Of a DNA stretch of 64,000 bases, positions 25,068 to 32,807 are shown in pieces. This stretch comes from Nitrospirota bacterium (lineage in GTDB: Bacteria > Nitrospirota > Thermodesulfovibrionia > Thermodesulfovibrionales > Dissulfurispiraceae), in contig JAJYXI010000046.1 of NCBI GenBank assembly GCA_021791055.1, forward strand, positions 1-64,000, read 5' to 3'. The first letter of the stretch is position 1. The number at the start of each line of letters is the position of its first letter. Position numbers and translations under genes: made by a program. The notes beneath the pieces are model-generated. The model saw only the letters and a list, made by a program, of their open reading frames with translations, made no database searches and had not been told where the DNA came from.

Positions 25068-26303
25068 TTACTGCCTCCTCTTTTTTGTGGTTTTTATTTT
25101 ATTATCATCTTCCACCGCCTCCCTTATCCTCACAAGAATATCCGGAATAGCCGATGTTACCCTGTCCCAGCTTGAGATTAAAGGCACACCGAGTGGGTCT
25201 TCGGTTATTATCTCCGCTGCCTTTTTGATCCCGTTTGTGAATGTCTCCACTGCAAGGCTTTCAGCATGTCTGTCGAATATAAGGCCGTTTATTGCAGCAT
25301 CATCCTCATATCTCTTGAGCATATCCTGTGCTGTCTTTGTATATGTTGCTACCAGTGTTTTAAAAAATCCGTCAGAAAAAACTATGCCCTCTGATGCCAG
25401 TGTCCTGAACAAAGACTTGCATATATCCACACACATCTTATGGAGCCCTTTTGTGGCATCCTCCGGAGACAGCTCCTGATGTTTATGCTCATAGTTTTCT
25501 GCAATATCGGCCTGACAGACCCTTCTTAATGATGTGTTCCTGTAGACCTCTGCAAGCACGCCGACCTCAAGCCCCCAATCGCCCGGTATCCTGTTTACCC
25601 TTGCAAGGTCAACGTCCATGGAAAACTCTCCTGCAAGGGGATACCTGAAGCTGTCAAAAAATATGAGTATCGGCAGATGCCCTAAAATCTTCTGGAGGGA
25701 CCTCATAAGCGGAGTTACGAGGAGTCTCGTCATTCTTCCGTGTAGCCTGTCGGTTACCCTGCTGTAGAAACCCTTGCAAAAATCATAATCGAGGCTCGGG
25801 CTCGTAACAGGATAGCACAGCCTCGCAAGCATATCCCTGCTGTATGTAAGGATGTCGCAGTCATGAAGCGCAATGGTCTGAAACCTCTGCTGCGAAAGGA
25901 CATAACCGTAAGCCATCCACGCAGACCTTCCCTTTCCATGCTCTCCGGTTGGCAGGTCAGCCCTCTCAATAGTTTTATATATTTCACTTATCCGCGGCCC
26001 TGTATTCCAGATAATGCTTACCTTCTGCGGAAGTGCCGAGAAAAATTCTTTTGCATTTCTGAATTCTTCTTCCGATGCAGGACCGAGGGTGACAACGATT
26101 TCGCTTATATATTTAACTTCCCTTAACTCCCTTGCTATTCCCTTTAATGCCTCTCCTTCAAGCTCGCTGTAAAGGGACGGCAATACAAGGGCAATCGGCC
26201 TTTCATTGGCATACCACGACAGTTCTGCCTCTATCTTTTCGAGATTAATCCTTCCAAGCCTGTGAAAGGTTGCAACAACGCCTGTCTGATAAAAGTCTGA
26301 CAT
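25068..26303 (-). CDS. gpgS: Glucosyl-3-phosphoglycerate synthase
   Basis: This 411-residue GT81-type retaining glycosyltransferase makes glucosyl-3-phosphoglycerate from an NDP-glucose and 3-phosphoglycerate. Seen motifs: PIALVLPSLYSELEGEAL, GKGRSAWMAYGY, ALHDCDILTYSRDMLARL (metal-binding DCD), FRYPLAGEFSMDVDLARV and GDWGLEVGVLAEVYRN. These match archaeal and Persephonella-like GpgS as I remember them. The product is the precursor of glucosylglycerate, a compatible solute. It is the first gene of a five-gene overlapping operon with a GGAGG site. A phosphatase candidate is at 28673 and ADP-glucose synthesis (glgC) at 29595. Confidence 0.9.
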   Translation of the reverse strand: MSDFYQTGVVATFHRLGRINLEKIEAELSWYANERPIALVLPSLYSELEGEALKGIARELREVKYISEIVVTLGPASEEEFRNAKEFFSALPQKVSIIWNTGPRISEIYKTIERADLPTGEHGKGRSAWMAYGYVLSQQRFQTIALHDCDILTYSRDMLARLCYPVTSPSLDYDFCKGFYSRVTDRLHGRMTRLLVTPLMRSLQKILGHLPILIFFDSFRYPLAGEFSMDVDLARVNRIPGDWGLEVGVLAEVYRNTSLRRVCQADIAENYEHKHQELSPEDATKGLHKMCVDICKSLFRTLASEGIVFSDGFFKTLVATYTKTAQDMLKRYEDDAAINGLIFDRHAESLAVETFTNGIKKAAEIITEDPLGVPLISSWDRVTSAIPDILVRIREAVEDDNKIKTTKKRRQ

Positions 26304-26400
26304 CTCATACCTCCGTGAAAAATAATCCGGACAGTTATTACGACTAAAAAATATACGACATTCCTTTACAAGGAAGTCATTTCGTAAAACCTATCACAAA

Positions 26401-26883
26401 TTAAATACGAGGCGGTGAAAGGCCGGAGAATGATGAATAAAAACCTTGTTGAGGGTCGGCATCTGTAAACCCGGCAAAAAAGGTTACAGATTCTATTCGC
26501 GGAAAATGGTCATTGAGAGGAGGCACCTCGGATTCCGATTGCGCTGCCTTTACGGTATTATTTGAGCTTAATACAGCCCTGGCCTTCTTTATGAAAAAAT
26601 GCACACCGGAACGGTTGTCTTCCGTGTCTTCTTTTTGGGAAAGTTTTGAGAGGATTAATTCCCATATAACGCGAACACCCCCCTTTAATTCCCCCCTTGA
26701 CAATGGGGGAATTAGGGGGGTATCGTATTTTGCTGCATCCGTAATTGTACTGTCTTCGCTTAATCCGTCTTCGGCATAACAGAATGGAGAGACAACATAA
26801 AGGAGGAAATAGAAGAGGAATAAGAATGTAATAATATGTCTTTTGCGGCGTTGCATATTTATTTTTACCATAAAAGAACACAT
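26401..26883 (-). CDS. Small exported protein with palindrome insertion
   Basis: This ORF of about 160 residues has a basic start (QRRKRH) and a hydrophobic signal segment ending SPFCYA, so the product is probably periplasmic. The mature part is polar and unlike any family I know. It contains a C/G palindromic element encoding a peptide near PLIPPLSRGELKGG. Three in-frame ATGs are possible starts, none with a good ribosome-binding site. The gene is isolated between gpgS and a coiled-coil protein. It could be a degraded or non-coding stretch, but the signal peptide argues for a gene. Confidence 0.45.
   Translation of the reverse strand: MCSFMVKINMQRRKRHIITFLFLFYFLLYVVSPFCYAEDGLSEDSTITDAAKYDTPLIPPLSRGELKGGVRVIWELILSKLSQKEDTEDNRSGVHFFIKKARAVLSSNNTVKAAQSESEVPPLNDHFPRIESVTFFAGFTDADPQQGFYSSFSGLSPPRI
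26678..26720. repeat. C/G-rich palindromic element (copy 2)
   Basis: CCCCCC blocks flank a CCTTGACAATGG core and are mirrored by GGGGG blocks, as in hom, dapF and aroA. Here too the frame of the exported protein is kept and a PPLSRG peptide is encoded. Confidence 0.85.
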
Positions 26884-26929
26884 AATGCAACCCTGAAAGA
26901 GTTAAAGATGGCTTAATTCCGCCTTTTTA

Positions 26930-27283
26930 TTACTTTCTTGATGTCCCTTTCTTTGTGGCTGTTTTTTTAGCCTGCGGTTTTGCTTTTCCTTCAAGCCTTG
27001 TTATCAGTGCCTCAAGTTTTTTTATCCGTGCGACAACAGCCTTAACCTTGCTGTCGAGCATCGGGTTTTTAACCTTTGCACTCAGATCATAGACCTTTCC
27101 GCCGAGCTCTGCTATCTCTTTTTGCACCTTTGTTTTTAAATCAAATGTTTTATACTGCCTTTTAGCTTCTTCGGTAAGCTCCTCTGCCTTCTCTTTCACA
27201 ACAGTAGCGCCCTCTTTTACGAATGTGATCCCTTCTTTAATCCCCTTCTGTAAATCCTTCTTCACCTTTTCCCAGAAATTCAT
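26930..27283 (-). CDS. Coiled-coil protein with basic tail
   Basis: The product is about 117 residues long. It is highly charged, with a helical segment (VKEKAEELTEEAKRQYKTFD), a putative coiled coil (VKAVVARIKKLEALITRLEG) and a lysine-rich tail ending TATKKGTSRK. It has no signal peptide. The tail resembles histone-like or phasin-associated proteins, but no family is certain. The start at 27283 has CAGGAGGG ahead of it. It diverges from glycerate kinase, with a 90-bp intergenic region shared by both. Confidence 0.65.
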   Translation of the reverse strand: MNFWEKVKKDLQKGIKEGITFVKEGATVVKEKAEELTEEAKRQYKTFDLKTKVQKEIAELGGKVYDLSAKVKNPMLDSKVKAVVARIKKLEALITRLEGKAKPQAKKTATKKGTSRK

Positions 27284-27337
27284 GACTTCCCTCCTGCAAA
27301 ATATTTTTCTCAAGTTTATCATATTGTACTTCAGGAG

Positions 27338-27365
27338 TTAAGAATTTTTTGAAAAACATTATAAT
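27338..27365 (+). promoter_or_regulatory. Promoter of glycerate kinase, probably leaderless
   Basis: A perfect TATAAT (27360-27365) lies 6 nt before the ATG at 27372, with TTAAGA at 27338 as a weak -35 (16-nt spacer). The transcript would start at or next to the ATG, and no Shine-Dalgarno sequence is present, so a leaderless mRNA is likely. Confidence 0.55.
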
Positions 27366-27371
27366 AGAATC

Positions 27372-28676
27372 ATGGAACAAACAACCCGAAAAGAATTGGC
27401 CACTGAAATATTTTATGCTGCATTGAAGGCTGTTGACCCTTATAATGCGGTAAAACTTTATACGGATAAAATCCGTTCCGTTTATCAAAACGGCAGCTTC
27501 AAAAGGCTCATCGTCACAGGCTTCGGCAAGGCAGCATGCAGTATGTCAAAGGCAGTGGAAGATAATTTGGGAGATTTGATCGATACCGGAATTTTGATTA
27601 CGAAATATGGGCACAGTATGAGTCAGGAGTCTATGATAAGGATTTATGAGGCCGGTCATCCGGTGCCAGATGAAAACGGATTAAGAGGCACGGAGGAGAT
27701 AATAAAAATCCTGAAAAATGCGGATAAAAATACCCTTGTAGTGTGCCTTGTTTCAGGCGGAGGTTCTGCACTCCTTGTCTCTCCATACGAAGGCATTTCT
27801 CTTGATGAGAAACAAAAAATCACTCAATTACTCCTTAAGGCAGGCGTTGATATATATGAACTCAATACAGTGAGGAAACATATATCGAAAGTAAAAGGAG
27901 GAAGGCTTGCAGAGATTGCATATCCTGCAAAGATGATCTCATTAGTCCTTTCCGATGTTATCGGAGACAGGCTGGATGTCATTGCATCGGGGCCGACAGC
28001 ACCTGATAAGACGACATACAACCATGCAATAGGTGTGCTTGAAAAGTACAAACTGACAGAAAAAGCACCTGAATCTGTAATCAATATGCTCGGTAATGGT
28101 GCAAAGGGTCTTATCCCCGAGACACCAAAAGATGACAACCCTGTATTTGAAAAGGTTGAGAACATTATCATAGGAAGCAATATAAAAGCATTGGAAGCTG
28201 CAAAGACAAAGGCAGAGTCTCTCGGATTCAAACCAGAAATTATATCTTCCGAGATTACAGGTGAGGCAAGAGATGTGGGAAAGTGGCTTGCAGATATTGC
28301 CCGCTCAAAGCGTTCAAACAGTTCAAACCGTTTAAACTGTTTAATTTCCGGAGGTGAGACAACGGTAACAGTGAAAGGCAATGGTATGGGCGGAAGGAAT
28401 ATGGAGCTTGCACTCGCATTTGCTATGGAAATAGAATGTGTTGAAGGGATTACACTGCTCTCAGCAGGAACAGATGGAACAGACGGGCCAACCGATGCAG
28501 CAGGGGCAATTGTGGACGGGCAGACGGTTAAGAAAGCAAAAACAACTGGACTTAATCCTGAAGAATACCTGAACAACAATGATTCCTATAATTTCTTTAA
28601 AAAAATCGATGAACTCCTCGTCACAGGCCCAACAGGAACGAATGTCATGGATATTCAGATAATGGTGATAGAATGA
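27372..28676 (+). CDS. Glycerate kinase (MOFRL family)
   Basis: This 434-residue glycerate kinase of the GckA/TtuD type phosphorylates glycerate, usually to 2-phosphoglycerate. Motifs: RLIVTGFGKAACSMSKAVED at the start, GHPVPDENG, CLVSGGGSALLVSP near 135, a central DVIGDRLDVIASGPTAPD and the C-terminal MOFRL region with LSAGTDGTDGPTDAAGAI. A degenerate repeat tract inserts residues around SKRSNSSNRLN. It overlaps the downstream HAD gene by ATGA. It may salvage glycerate or feed the solute pathway; the link to gpgS is inferred from closeness. Confidence 0.9.
   Translation: MEQTTRKELATEIFYAALKAVDPYNAVKLYTDKIRSVYQNGSFKRLIVTGFGKAACSMSKAVEDNLGDLIDTGILITKYGHSMSQESMIRIYEAGHPVPDENGLRGTEEIIKILKNADKNTLVVCLVSGGGSALLVSPYEGISLDEKQKITQLLLKAGVDIYELNTVRKHISKVKGGRLAEIAYPAKMISLVLSDVIGDRLDVIASGPTAPDKTTYNHAIGVLEKYKLTEKAPESVINMLGNGAKGLIPETPKDDNPVFEKVENIIIGSNIKALEAAKTKAESLGFKPEIISSEITGEARDVGKWLADIARSKRSNSSNRLNCLISGGETTVTVKGNGMGGRNMELALAFAMEIECVEGITLLSAGTDGTDGPTDAAGAIVDGQTVKKAKTTGLNPEEYLNNNDSYNFFKKIDELLVTGPTGTNVMDIQIMVIE
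28305..28343. repeat. GTTCAAAC-type repeat in glycerate kinase, inverted arms
   Basis: GTTCAAAC-like units (spacing near 9 nt) face GTTTAAACTGTTT units. They encode SKRSNSSNRLNCL in frame between two structural segments of the kinase. Confidence 0.75.
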
Positions 28677-29548
28677 AAAAACTCATTATCTTCACAGACC
28701 TTGATGGAACGCTCTTAGATCATTACACATACTCTTTTGACAGAGCACTATCCGCCCTGCAATTATTGAAGCAAAAAAACATTCCCCTCATCATCTGTTC
28801 AAGCAAGACAAGAAAAGAGATAGAGTATTACAGGAGAAAACTGGATAATCGCCACCCATTCATATCTGAAAACGGAGGGGGAATATATATACCCCAAAAA
28901 TATTTTGAGTTCGGAGTTATGAGCTCAGAGTTAAGAGTTATAGATGAAAGTGATTATCAGATAATCAGGCTCGGCGCAAAATATTCAGACCTGAGAAAAG
29001 CGGTCGAAGAATTACAAAAAGACGGTTTTGGCGTCAAAGGTTTCGGCGATATGACGGTTGAGGAGCTTGCAAATATTGCGAACATGAGCGTTGATGAGGC
29101 GGAAATGGCTAAGGAGCGGGATTTTGACGAACCATTTATTTTTGATGGCAGTAAAGCAGATGAACAAAGACTTTTAGAAACTATCATCGCAAAAGGATTC
29201 AACTTTACTCAGGGTAGGTTTTTCCACATCCTCGGCGACAGCAACAAGGGAAAGGCAGTGTCCATTTTAATCGATATATACAAAAGAAAATTTGGTGAAA
29301 TCATAACAATCGCCATCGGCGACAGTCCCAATGATATCCCGATGCTCGAAAAAGTCGATTATCCGGTCATTGTCCAAAAACCCGATGGAAGTTATGACCA
29401 GCGAATAAAGGTACCTAACATAATAAAGGCAGATGGCATCGGCCCGGATGGCTGGAATAAGGCAATTTCAAAAGTTATAGTCATTCCCCGACTTGATCGG
29501 GGAATCCAGAGCAAAGGAGCTGGATTCTCTGGTCAAGCCAGAGAATGA
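28673..29548 (+). CDS. Mannosyl-3-phosphoglycerate-phosphatase-like HAD protein
   Basis: This HAD-IIB phosphatase of 291 residues has the nucleophile motif FTDLDGTLLD at 8-17, ICSSKTRKEIEYYRRKL, SENGGGIYIP and the last catalytic motif GDSPNDIPML. The sequence fits mannosyl-3-phosphoglycerate phosphatase and YedP-like proteins, which also act on glucosyl-3-phosphoglycerate, so it is a good partner for GpgS. Its C-terminus (IPRLDRGIQ region) is built from a dispersed 30-nt repeat pair at 29480-29549, so the last 20 residues or so are probably not functional. It overlaps glycerate kinase by 4 nt. Confidence 0.85.
   Translation: MKKLIIFTDLDGTLLDHYTYSFDRALSALQLLKQKNIPLIICSSKTRKEIEYYRRKLDNRHPFISENGGGIYIPQKYFEFGVMSSELRVIDESDYQIIRLGAKYSDLRKAVEELQKDGFGVKGFGDMTVEELANIANMSVDEAEMAKERDFDEPFIFDGSKADEQRLLETIIAKGFNFTQGRFFHILGDSNKGKAVSILIDIYKRKFGEIITIAIGDSPNDIPMLEKVDYPVIVQKPDGSYDQRIKVPNIIKADGIGPDGWNKAISKVIVIPRLDRGIQSKGAGFSGQARE
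28907..28943. repeat. 7-nt-period GAGTT repeat in HAD phosphatase
   Basis: GAGTTCG, GAGTTAT, GAGCTCA, GAGTTAA and GAGTTAT units encode a peptide near EFGVMSSELRV between the C1 and C2 cap motifs, in frame. Confidence 0.8.
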
Positions 29549-29549
29549 C
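29480..29549. repeat. Inverted pair of 30-nt hairpin elements
   Basis: Two 30-nt copies (29480-29509 and 29520-29549) lie in opposite orientation around a 10-nt spacer. Each has GTCATTC at one end, GAATCCAG at the other and a central CTTGA loop. The inner stems differ (CCCCGA/TCGGGG against CTCTGG/CCAGAG), yet each stays paired. The second copy supplies the HAD stop codon. The element lies between the HAD gene and glgC, which end toward each other, and may act as a terminator-like structure. Confidence 0.85.
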
Positions 29550-29594
29550 ACATAGAAATCCTATAAAAAGCTACAGGGAATTATCAAGTTAAAA

Positions 29595-30821
29595 CTATTC
29601 CTTAGATTTTCTCATCAGCCTGCCGCCCCTCGGAATGATTGCTATTCCGGATGGATCTATATGACACCGAAAACGGTCTCTGTCAGGGTCAAAGCCAATT
29701 TGCTCCCCTTCATTTATTACATTTAACTTATCCACAATCACCCTTCTGAGACTGCATCCTTTTTTAAGAACCGTCTGGTCCATGATTATGCAATCTTCTA
29801 CGCTGACATTATCTTCGATTACAACCCCGCTCCTGATAACCGAATTGCGTATCTTAGCCTTACGGATAACAGTACCTTCGGCGATTATGCTGTTTCTTAT
29901 GTCTCCCCTCAATATCTTTGCAGAAGGCCCTTCATAACCTGACGGATGGATAGGCCACAATCTATTGCCAAGTTCAAACAATGGACGGTCGCCCAACATG
30001 TCCATATGGGCATCAAAATATGAGGATATAGCTCCAACATCCCTCCAGTATCCCCTCTCCTCATAATCCATGGTCCCCGGGATAGTGTTTGTTGCGAAGT
30101 CATAGGCAAAGACCTTCCTTGTATCCACGAGGTCTGGTATAACATGGGCGCCGAAATCGTGCTGTTTTCTTCTCTGTGCCTTTGCCAGTGCATCCAACAA
30201 CACATCCTTGTTAAATATGTAATTCCCCATAGAAACATAAGCACGTGTCGGATCATCAGGCATGGGGGTCGGTTTTTTCGGTTTTTCCTGAAAACCTATT
30301 ATCCGTTTTTCGCTGTCGGTCTGAATAACTCCGAAGGAAGATGCCTGCTTAACAGGGATGGGCCTTGCCGCAACAGTAACAAAGGCATCTTTCTCAATAT
30401 GAAAATCTATCATCTGGCGGATGTCCATTTTGTAAATGTGGTCTGCACCAAAGACTATAACAAGTTCGGGGTTATGCTGCTGGATAAGGTTAATATTCTG
30501 GAAAACCGCATCGGCAGTGCCCTGAAACCACTCCGGCCCCATGCGCATCTGTGGAGGCACAACCGTAACAAAATGATCCCTGATAACAGGAGATAAGACC
30601 CAGTTCTGCCGCACATGCTCTATTAGAGACTGGGATTTGTACTGCACTAAAAGATAAATAGAATAAATATGTGAATTAATAAAATTGCTCAGGACAAAAT
30701 CCGCTATTCTGTACCTTCCGCCAAATGGAACCGAAGGTTTAGAACGGAATGCCGTCAACGGGAAAAGCCTTTCCCCCTTGCCTCCGGCAAGCACAAATGC
30801 AAGAACCTTTGGGTGCGCCAT
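29595..30821 (-). CDS. glgC: ADP-glucose pyrophosphorylase
   Basis: This 408-residue glucose-1-phosphate adenylyltransferase makes ADP-glucose for glycogen, and possibly for GpgS. It begins VLAFVLAGGKGERLFPLT with the KPSVPFGGRYRIADF effector/substrate motif, then GTADAVFQN, GADHIYKMD and FQEKPKKP, and ends in a left-handed beta-helix domain. No Shine-Dalgarno stands out. It is the only glycogen gene seen here; glgA and glgB are not in the window. It lies downstream of the two HEAT-repeat genes on the same strand. Confidence 0.95.
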   Translation of the reverse strand: MAHPKVLAFVLAGGKGERLFPLTAFRSKPSVPFGGRYRIADFVLSNFINSHIYSIYLLVQYKSQSLIEHVRQNWVLSPVIRDHFVTVVPPQMRMGPEWFQGTADAVFQNINLIQQHNPELVIVFGADHIYKMDIRQMIDFHIEKDAFVTVAARPIPVKQASSFGVIQTDSEKRIIGFQEKPKKPTPMPDDPTRAYVSMGNYIFNKDVLLDALAKAQRRKQHDFGAHVIPDLVDTRKVFAYDFATNTIPGTMDYEERGYWRDVGAISSYFDAHMDMLGDRPLFELGNRLWPIHPSGYEGPSAKILRGDIRNSIIAEGTVIRKAKIRNSVIRSGVVIEDNVSVEDCIIMDQTVLKKGCSLRRVIVDKLNVINEGEQIGFDPDRDRFRCHIDPSGIAIIPRGGRLMRKSKE

Positions 30822-30845
30822 TTAAAACCTCCTTGCTACTAAATC

Positions 30846-31559
30846 TTAATTCTCATTTAATTTTCTCAATGCCTTTACAGCCTCATCCCTTATATGTGGA
30901 TCTGCATCATTATCCAAAACTCGTTTCACAAAAGGGATTGCTGACTCATCCCCGGTTTTTCCAAGCGCCTTTATTGCACTCATCCTGATTGCAAAGCTCT
31001 TATCGCTTAATGCAGAAATCAAATACGGTACAGCCTTTCTGTCGCCTATGTTGCCGAGAGACTGCATTGCCGCCTCCCGCACATACAATGTCTTATCTGT
31101 TAATGCATCTATCAATACATCCACCACCTTTGAATAGTTTTTGAAATTACCGAGGGCAAGGGCGGCATTCCATTTTAATGCAGGGCAGTCATAGGTAAAG
31201 AACGGGTCATCCAATACTTTTATTAATAAATCTACTGCCCTGGGATTTTTAATTTCAGCCAACAGCTTTACTACTCTAATCTGAATCTTCCAATCCTCAC
31301 CTTGATTTTCAATAACACTCATAAGCGCCCTGACCGATTCATCATCCCTGATTCTGCCCAATTCTTCAATTGCCAAAATACGAACTTTCAGGTCATTATG
31401 CTGGAGTTTCAGAATCAATTTATCGATATCGTCTGCATAGACGTTTCCTTTTGTGATTAAAAACATACCGCATAAGGAAACCACAAATGCAACGACAACC
31501 ATTGCTGACTTGAGCGAAACCGATATTTTTTGATAGCGTCGTGAGCGAAAATTAGTCAT
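30846..31559 (-). CDS. Exported HEAT-repeat protein (first of a pair)
   Basis: This 237-residue protein has an N-terminal hydrophobic signal (AMVVVAFVVSLCGMFLI, ending near VYADD) and five to six HEAT-type repeats. Each has the LGxIxDxxAVxxLIxxL pattern, for example LGNIGDRKAVPYLISAL and LGKTGDESAIPFV. It is the paralogue of the gene at 31591, sharing the distinctive DPFxxxDCPAxKW segment. Proteins of this kind act as scaffolds; the partner is unknown. It lies between the other HEAT gene and glgC. Confidence 0.8.
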   Translation of the reverse strand: MTNFRSRRYQKISVSLKSAMVVVAFVVSLCGMFLITKGNVYADDIDKLILKLQHNDLKVRILAIEELGRIRDDESVRALMSVIENQGEDWKIQIRVVKLLAEIKNPRAVDLLIKVLDDPFFTYDCPALKWNAALALGNFKNYSKVVDVLIDALTDKTLYVREAAMQSLGNIGDRKAVPYLISALSDKSFAIRMSAIKALGKTGDESAIPFVKRVLDNDADPHIRDEAVKALRKLNEN

Positions 31560-31590
31560 GCTTGTTGCTTGTATCTCGATTTTGTTTTTA

Positions 31591-32277
31591 TTACTGCGAA
31601 AACCTTTTCAGCGCTAAGAGTGCTTCGTTCTTTATAAGCGGATCCTTGTCATTTTCTGCAATATTCCTCAAATAGGGGAATGCCTGCGAGTCTCCGATCT
31701 CTTCAAGGGACTTTATTGCACCGAACTTAATTGCAAAACTCCTATCATCCAATACAGAAATCAAAAAAGGCACAGCCTTTGAACTGCCAACCCTTCCCAT
31801 GGTCTTTATGATAGCCTCCCTGACCACAGGATTGTCCTCAAACCTTGATGCATCGAGGAGTATATCGACTGCCTTCGGATCTTTTATGAAATTACCGAGG
31901 GCGGTGACAGTGCTCCACTTTATTGCAGGGCAGTCATGATTAAGAAACGGGTCGCTTAGTATGTTCTCCAGAAAACCCAGCGCCTTCTGCTTTCTGCTCT
32001 CACCGAGCAGCTGGATTGCCCTGATCCTGTATCTCCAGTTCAGCATTTTGTTTTCGACAAGGCTGATGAGCGCATCCGTAAGCCTGTCGTTCTTTATGCC
32101 CTCTGCACCGCCGTATAGCGGTAAACGATTCTGCCAGTCATTGGTCTGAATGTCTGATATTAATTTATCAACATCCAGTTCGTCGGCAAACGACTCACCG
32201 ACAGACACAACAAACAGAGAAACAAGAAACAAGAAAACAGTTATGTGAAAATTTTTTCTATAATCGGTTGAAAACAT
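31591..32277 (-). CDS. Exported HEAT-repeat protein (second of a pair)
   Basis: This protein of about 228 residues has a signal peptide (FLFLVSLFVVSVGESFADE) and HEAT repeats, with LLGESRKQKALGFL, MGRVGSSKAVPFLISVL and LEEIGDSQAFPYL. The start at 32277 has GAGGGAAGG in front of it. The protein is a tandem duplicate of the 30846 gene; the pair share a cysteine in DCPA. The segment before the first repeat differs, so the two have diverged in what they bind. Confidence 0.8.
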   Translation of the reverse strand: MFSTDYRKNFHITVFLFLVSLFVVSVGESFADELDVDKLISDIQTNDWQNRLPLYGGAEGIKNDRLTDALISLVENKMLNWRYRIRAIQLLGESRKQKALGFLENILSDPFLNHDCPAIKWSTVTALGNFIKDPKAVDILLDASRFEDNPVVREAIIKTMGRVGSSKAVPFLISVLDDRSFAIKFGAIKSLEEIGDSQAFPYLRNIAENDKDPLIKNEALLALKRFSQ

Positions 32278-32339
32278 CCCTTCCCTCCTCATTTAAAACT
32301 TTTTTATTCTAATACTCCGTTCATAATAATATCCACTGC

Positions 32340-32807
32340 TTAAAGCACGACTATCGAAATGGCAGCTCCTATGAGTACCACATAAAGAACATCAACCCTT
32401 TTAGCCAGTGCAATTAATGCACCCAGTCCGAACAATAGCCTGACAATATCCCAGGGATGCAAAACCGCCTCCGAAGGCAAAAAGGTCTATCCTGAGCATC
32501 ATGGCTGCCAATCTAAAGAGCTTTATATCTGCAACATAAAGTAACAAGAGTCCTGCCAGCAAGATTAAAAATAGCAGCGCAATTTGCTTAAACATCCATC
32601 GGTTCCTTTTCCTGCCATGAGCTGAGGGGCACCGGGTATGGATTGACAGAGGGCGATACCTTCCTTAAATGTCTCTTCATCCACCCATTTATTGCGTTTT
32701 ACAGAAAGCTCCTTTATATACTGGACCATCGCAGGCCCGCCGAAGGCTGTAAGTCCGAGCCTAAGAAATGAGAGGAACAACTGAATGATTGTAGGCCTTT
32801 TATCCAT
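32340..32807 (-). pseudogene. chrA: Chromate transporter ChrA remnant
   Basis: From the ATG at 32807, TAATG-coupled to the TauE gene, the frame encodes IIQLFLSFLRLGLTAFGGPAMVQ and IALCQSIPGAPQLMAG, an intact CHR-domain start. It then shifts frame to FKQIALLFLILLAGLLLLYVADIKLF and DLFAFGGGFASL, the second CHR domain, and shifts again to VRLLFGLGALIALAKRVDVLYV at the end. A full ChrA has about 390 residues; here the three pieces sum to about 150. Two central parts are missing. This is the third broken transporter in the region. Confidence 0.82.

Noticed and set aside
26558-26890. Alternative frame of the small exported protein
   Set aside because: It has a cysteine- and arginine-rich composition and no organised signal peptide; the other frame has a proper one.
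29480-29549. Intrinsic terminator for glgC and the HAD gene
   Set aside because: No U-tract follows either hairpin, so it was listed as a repeat with only possible terminator activity.
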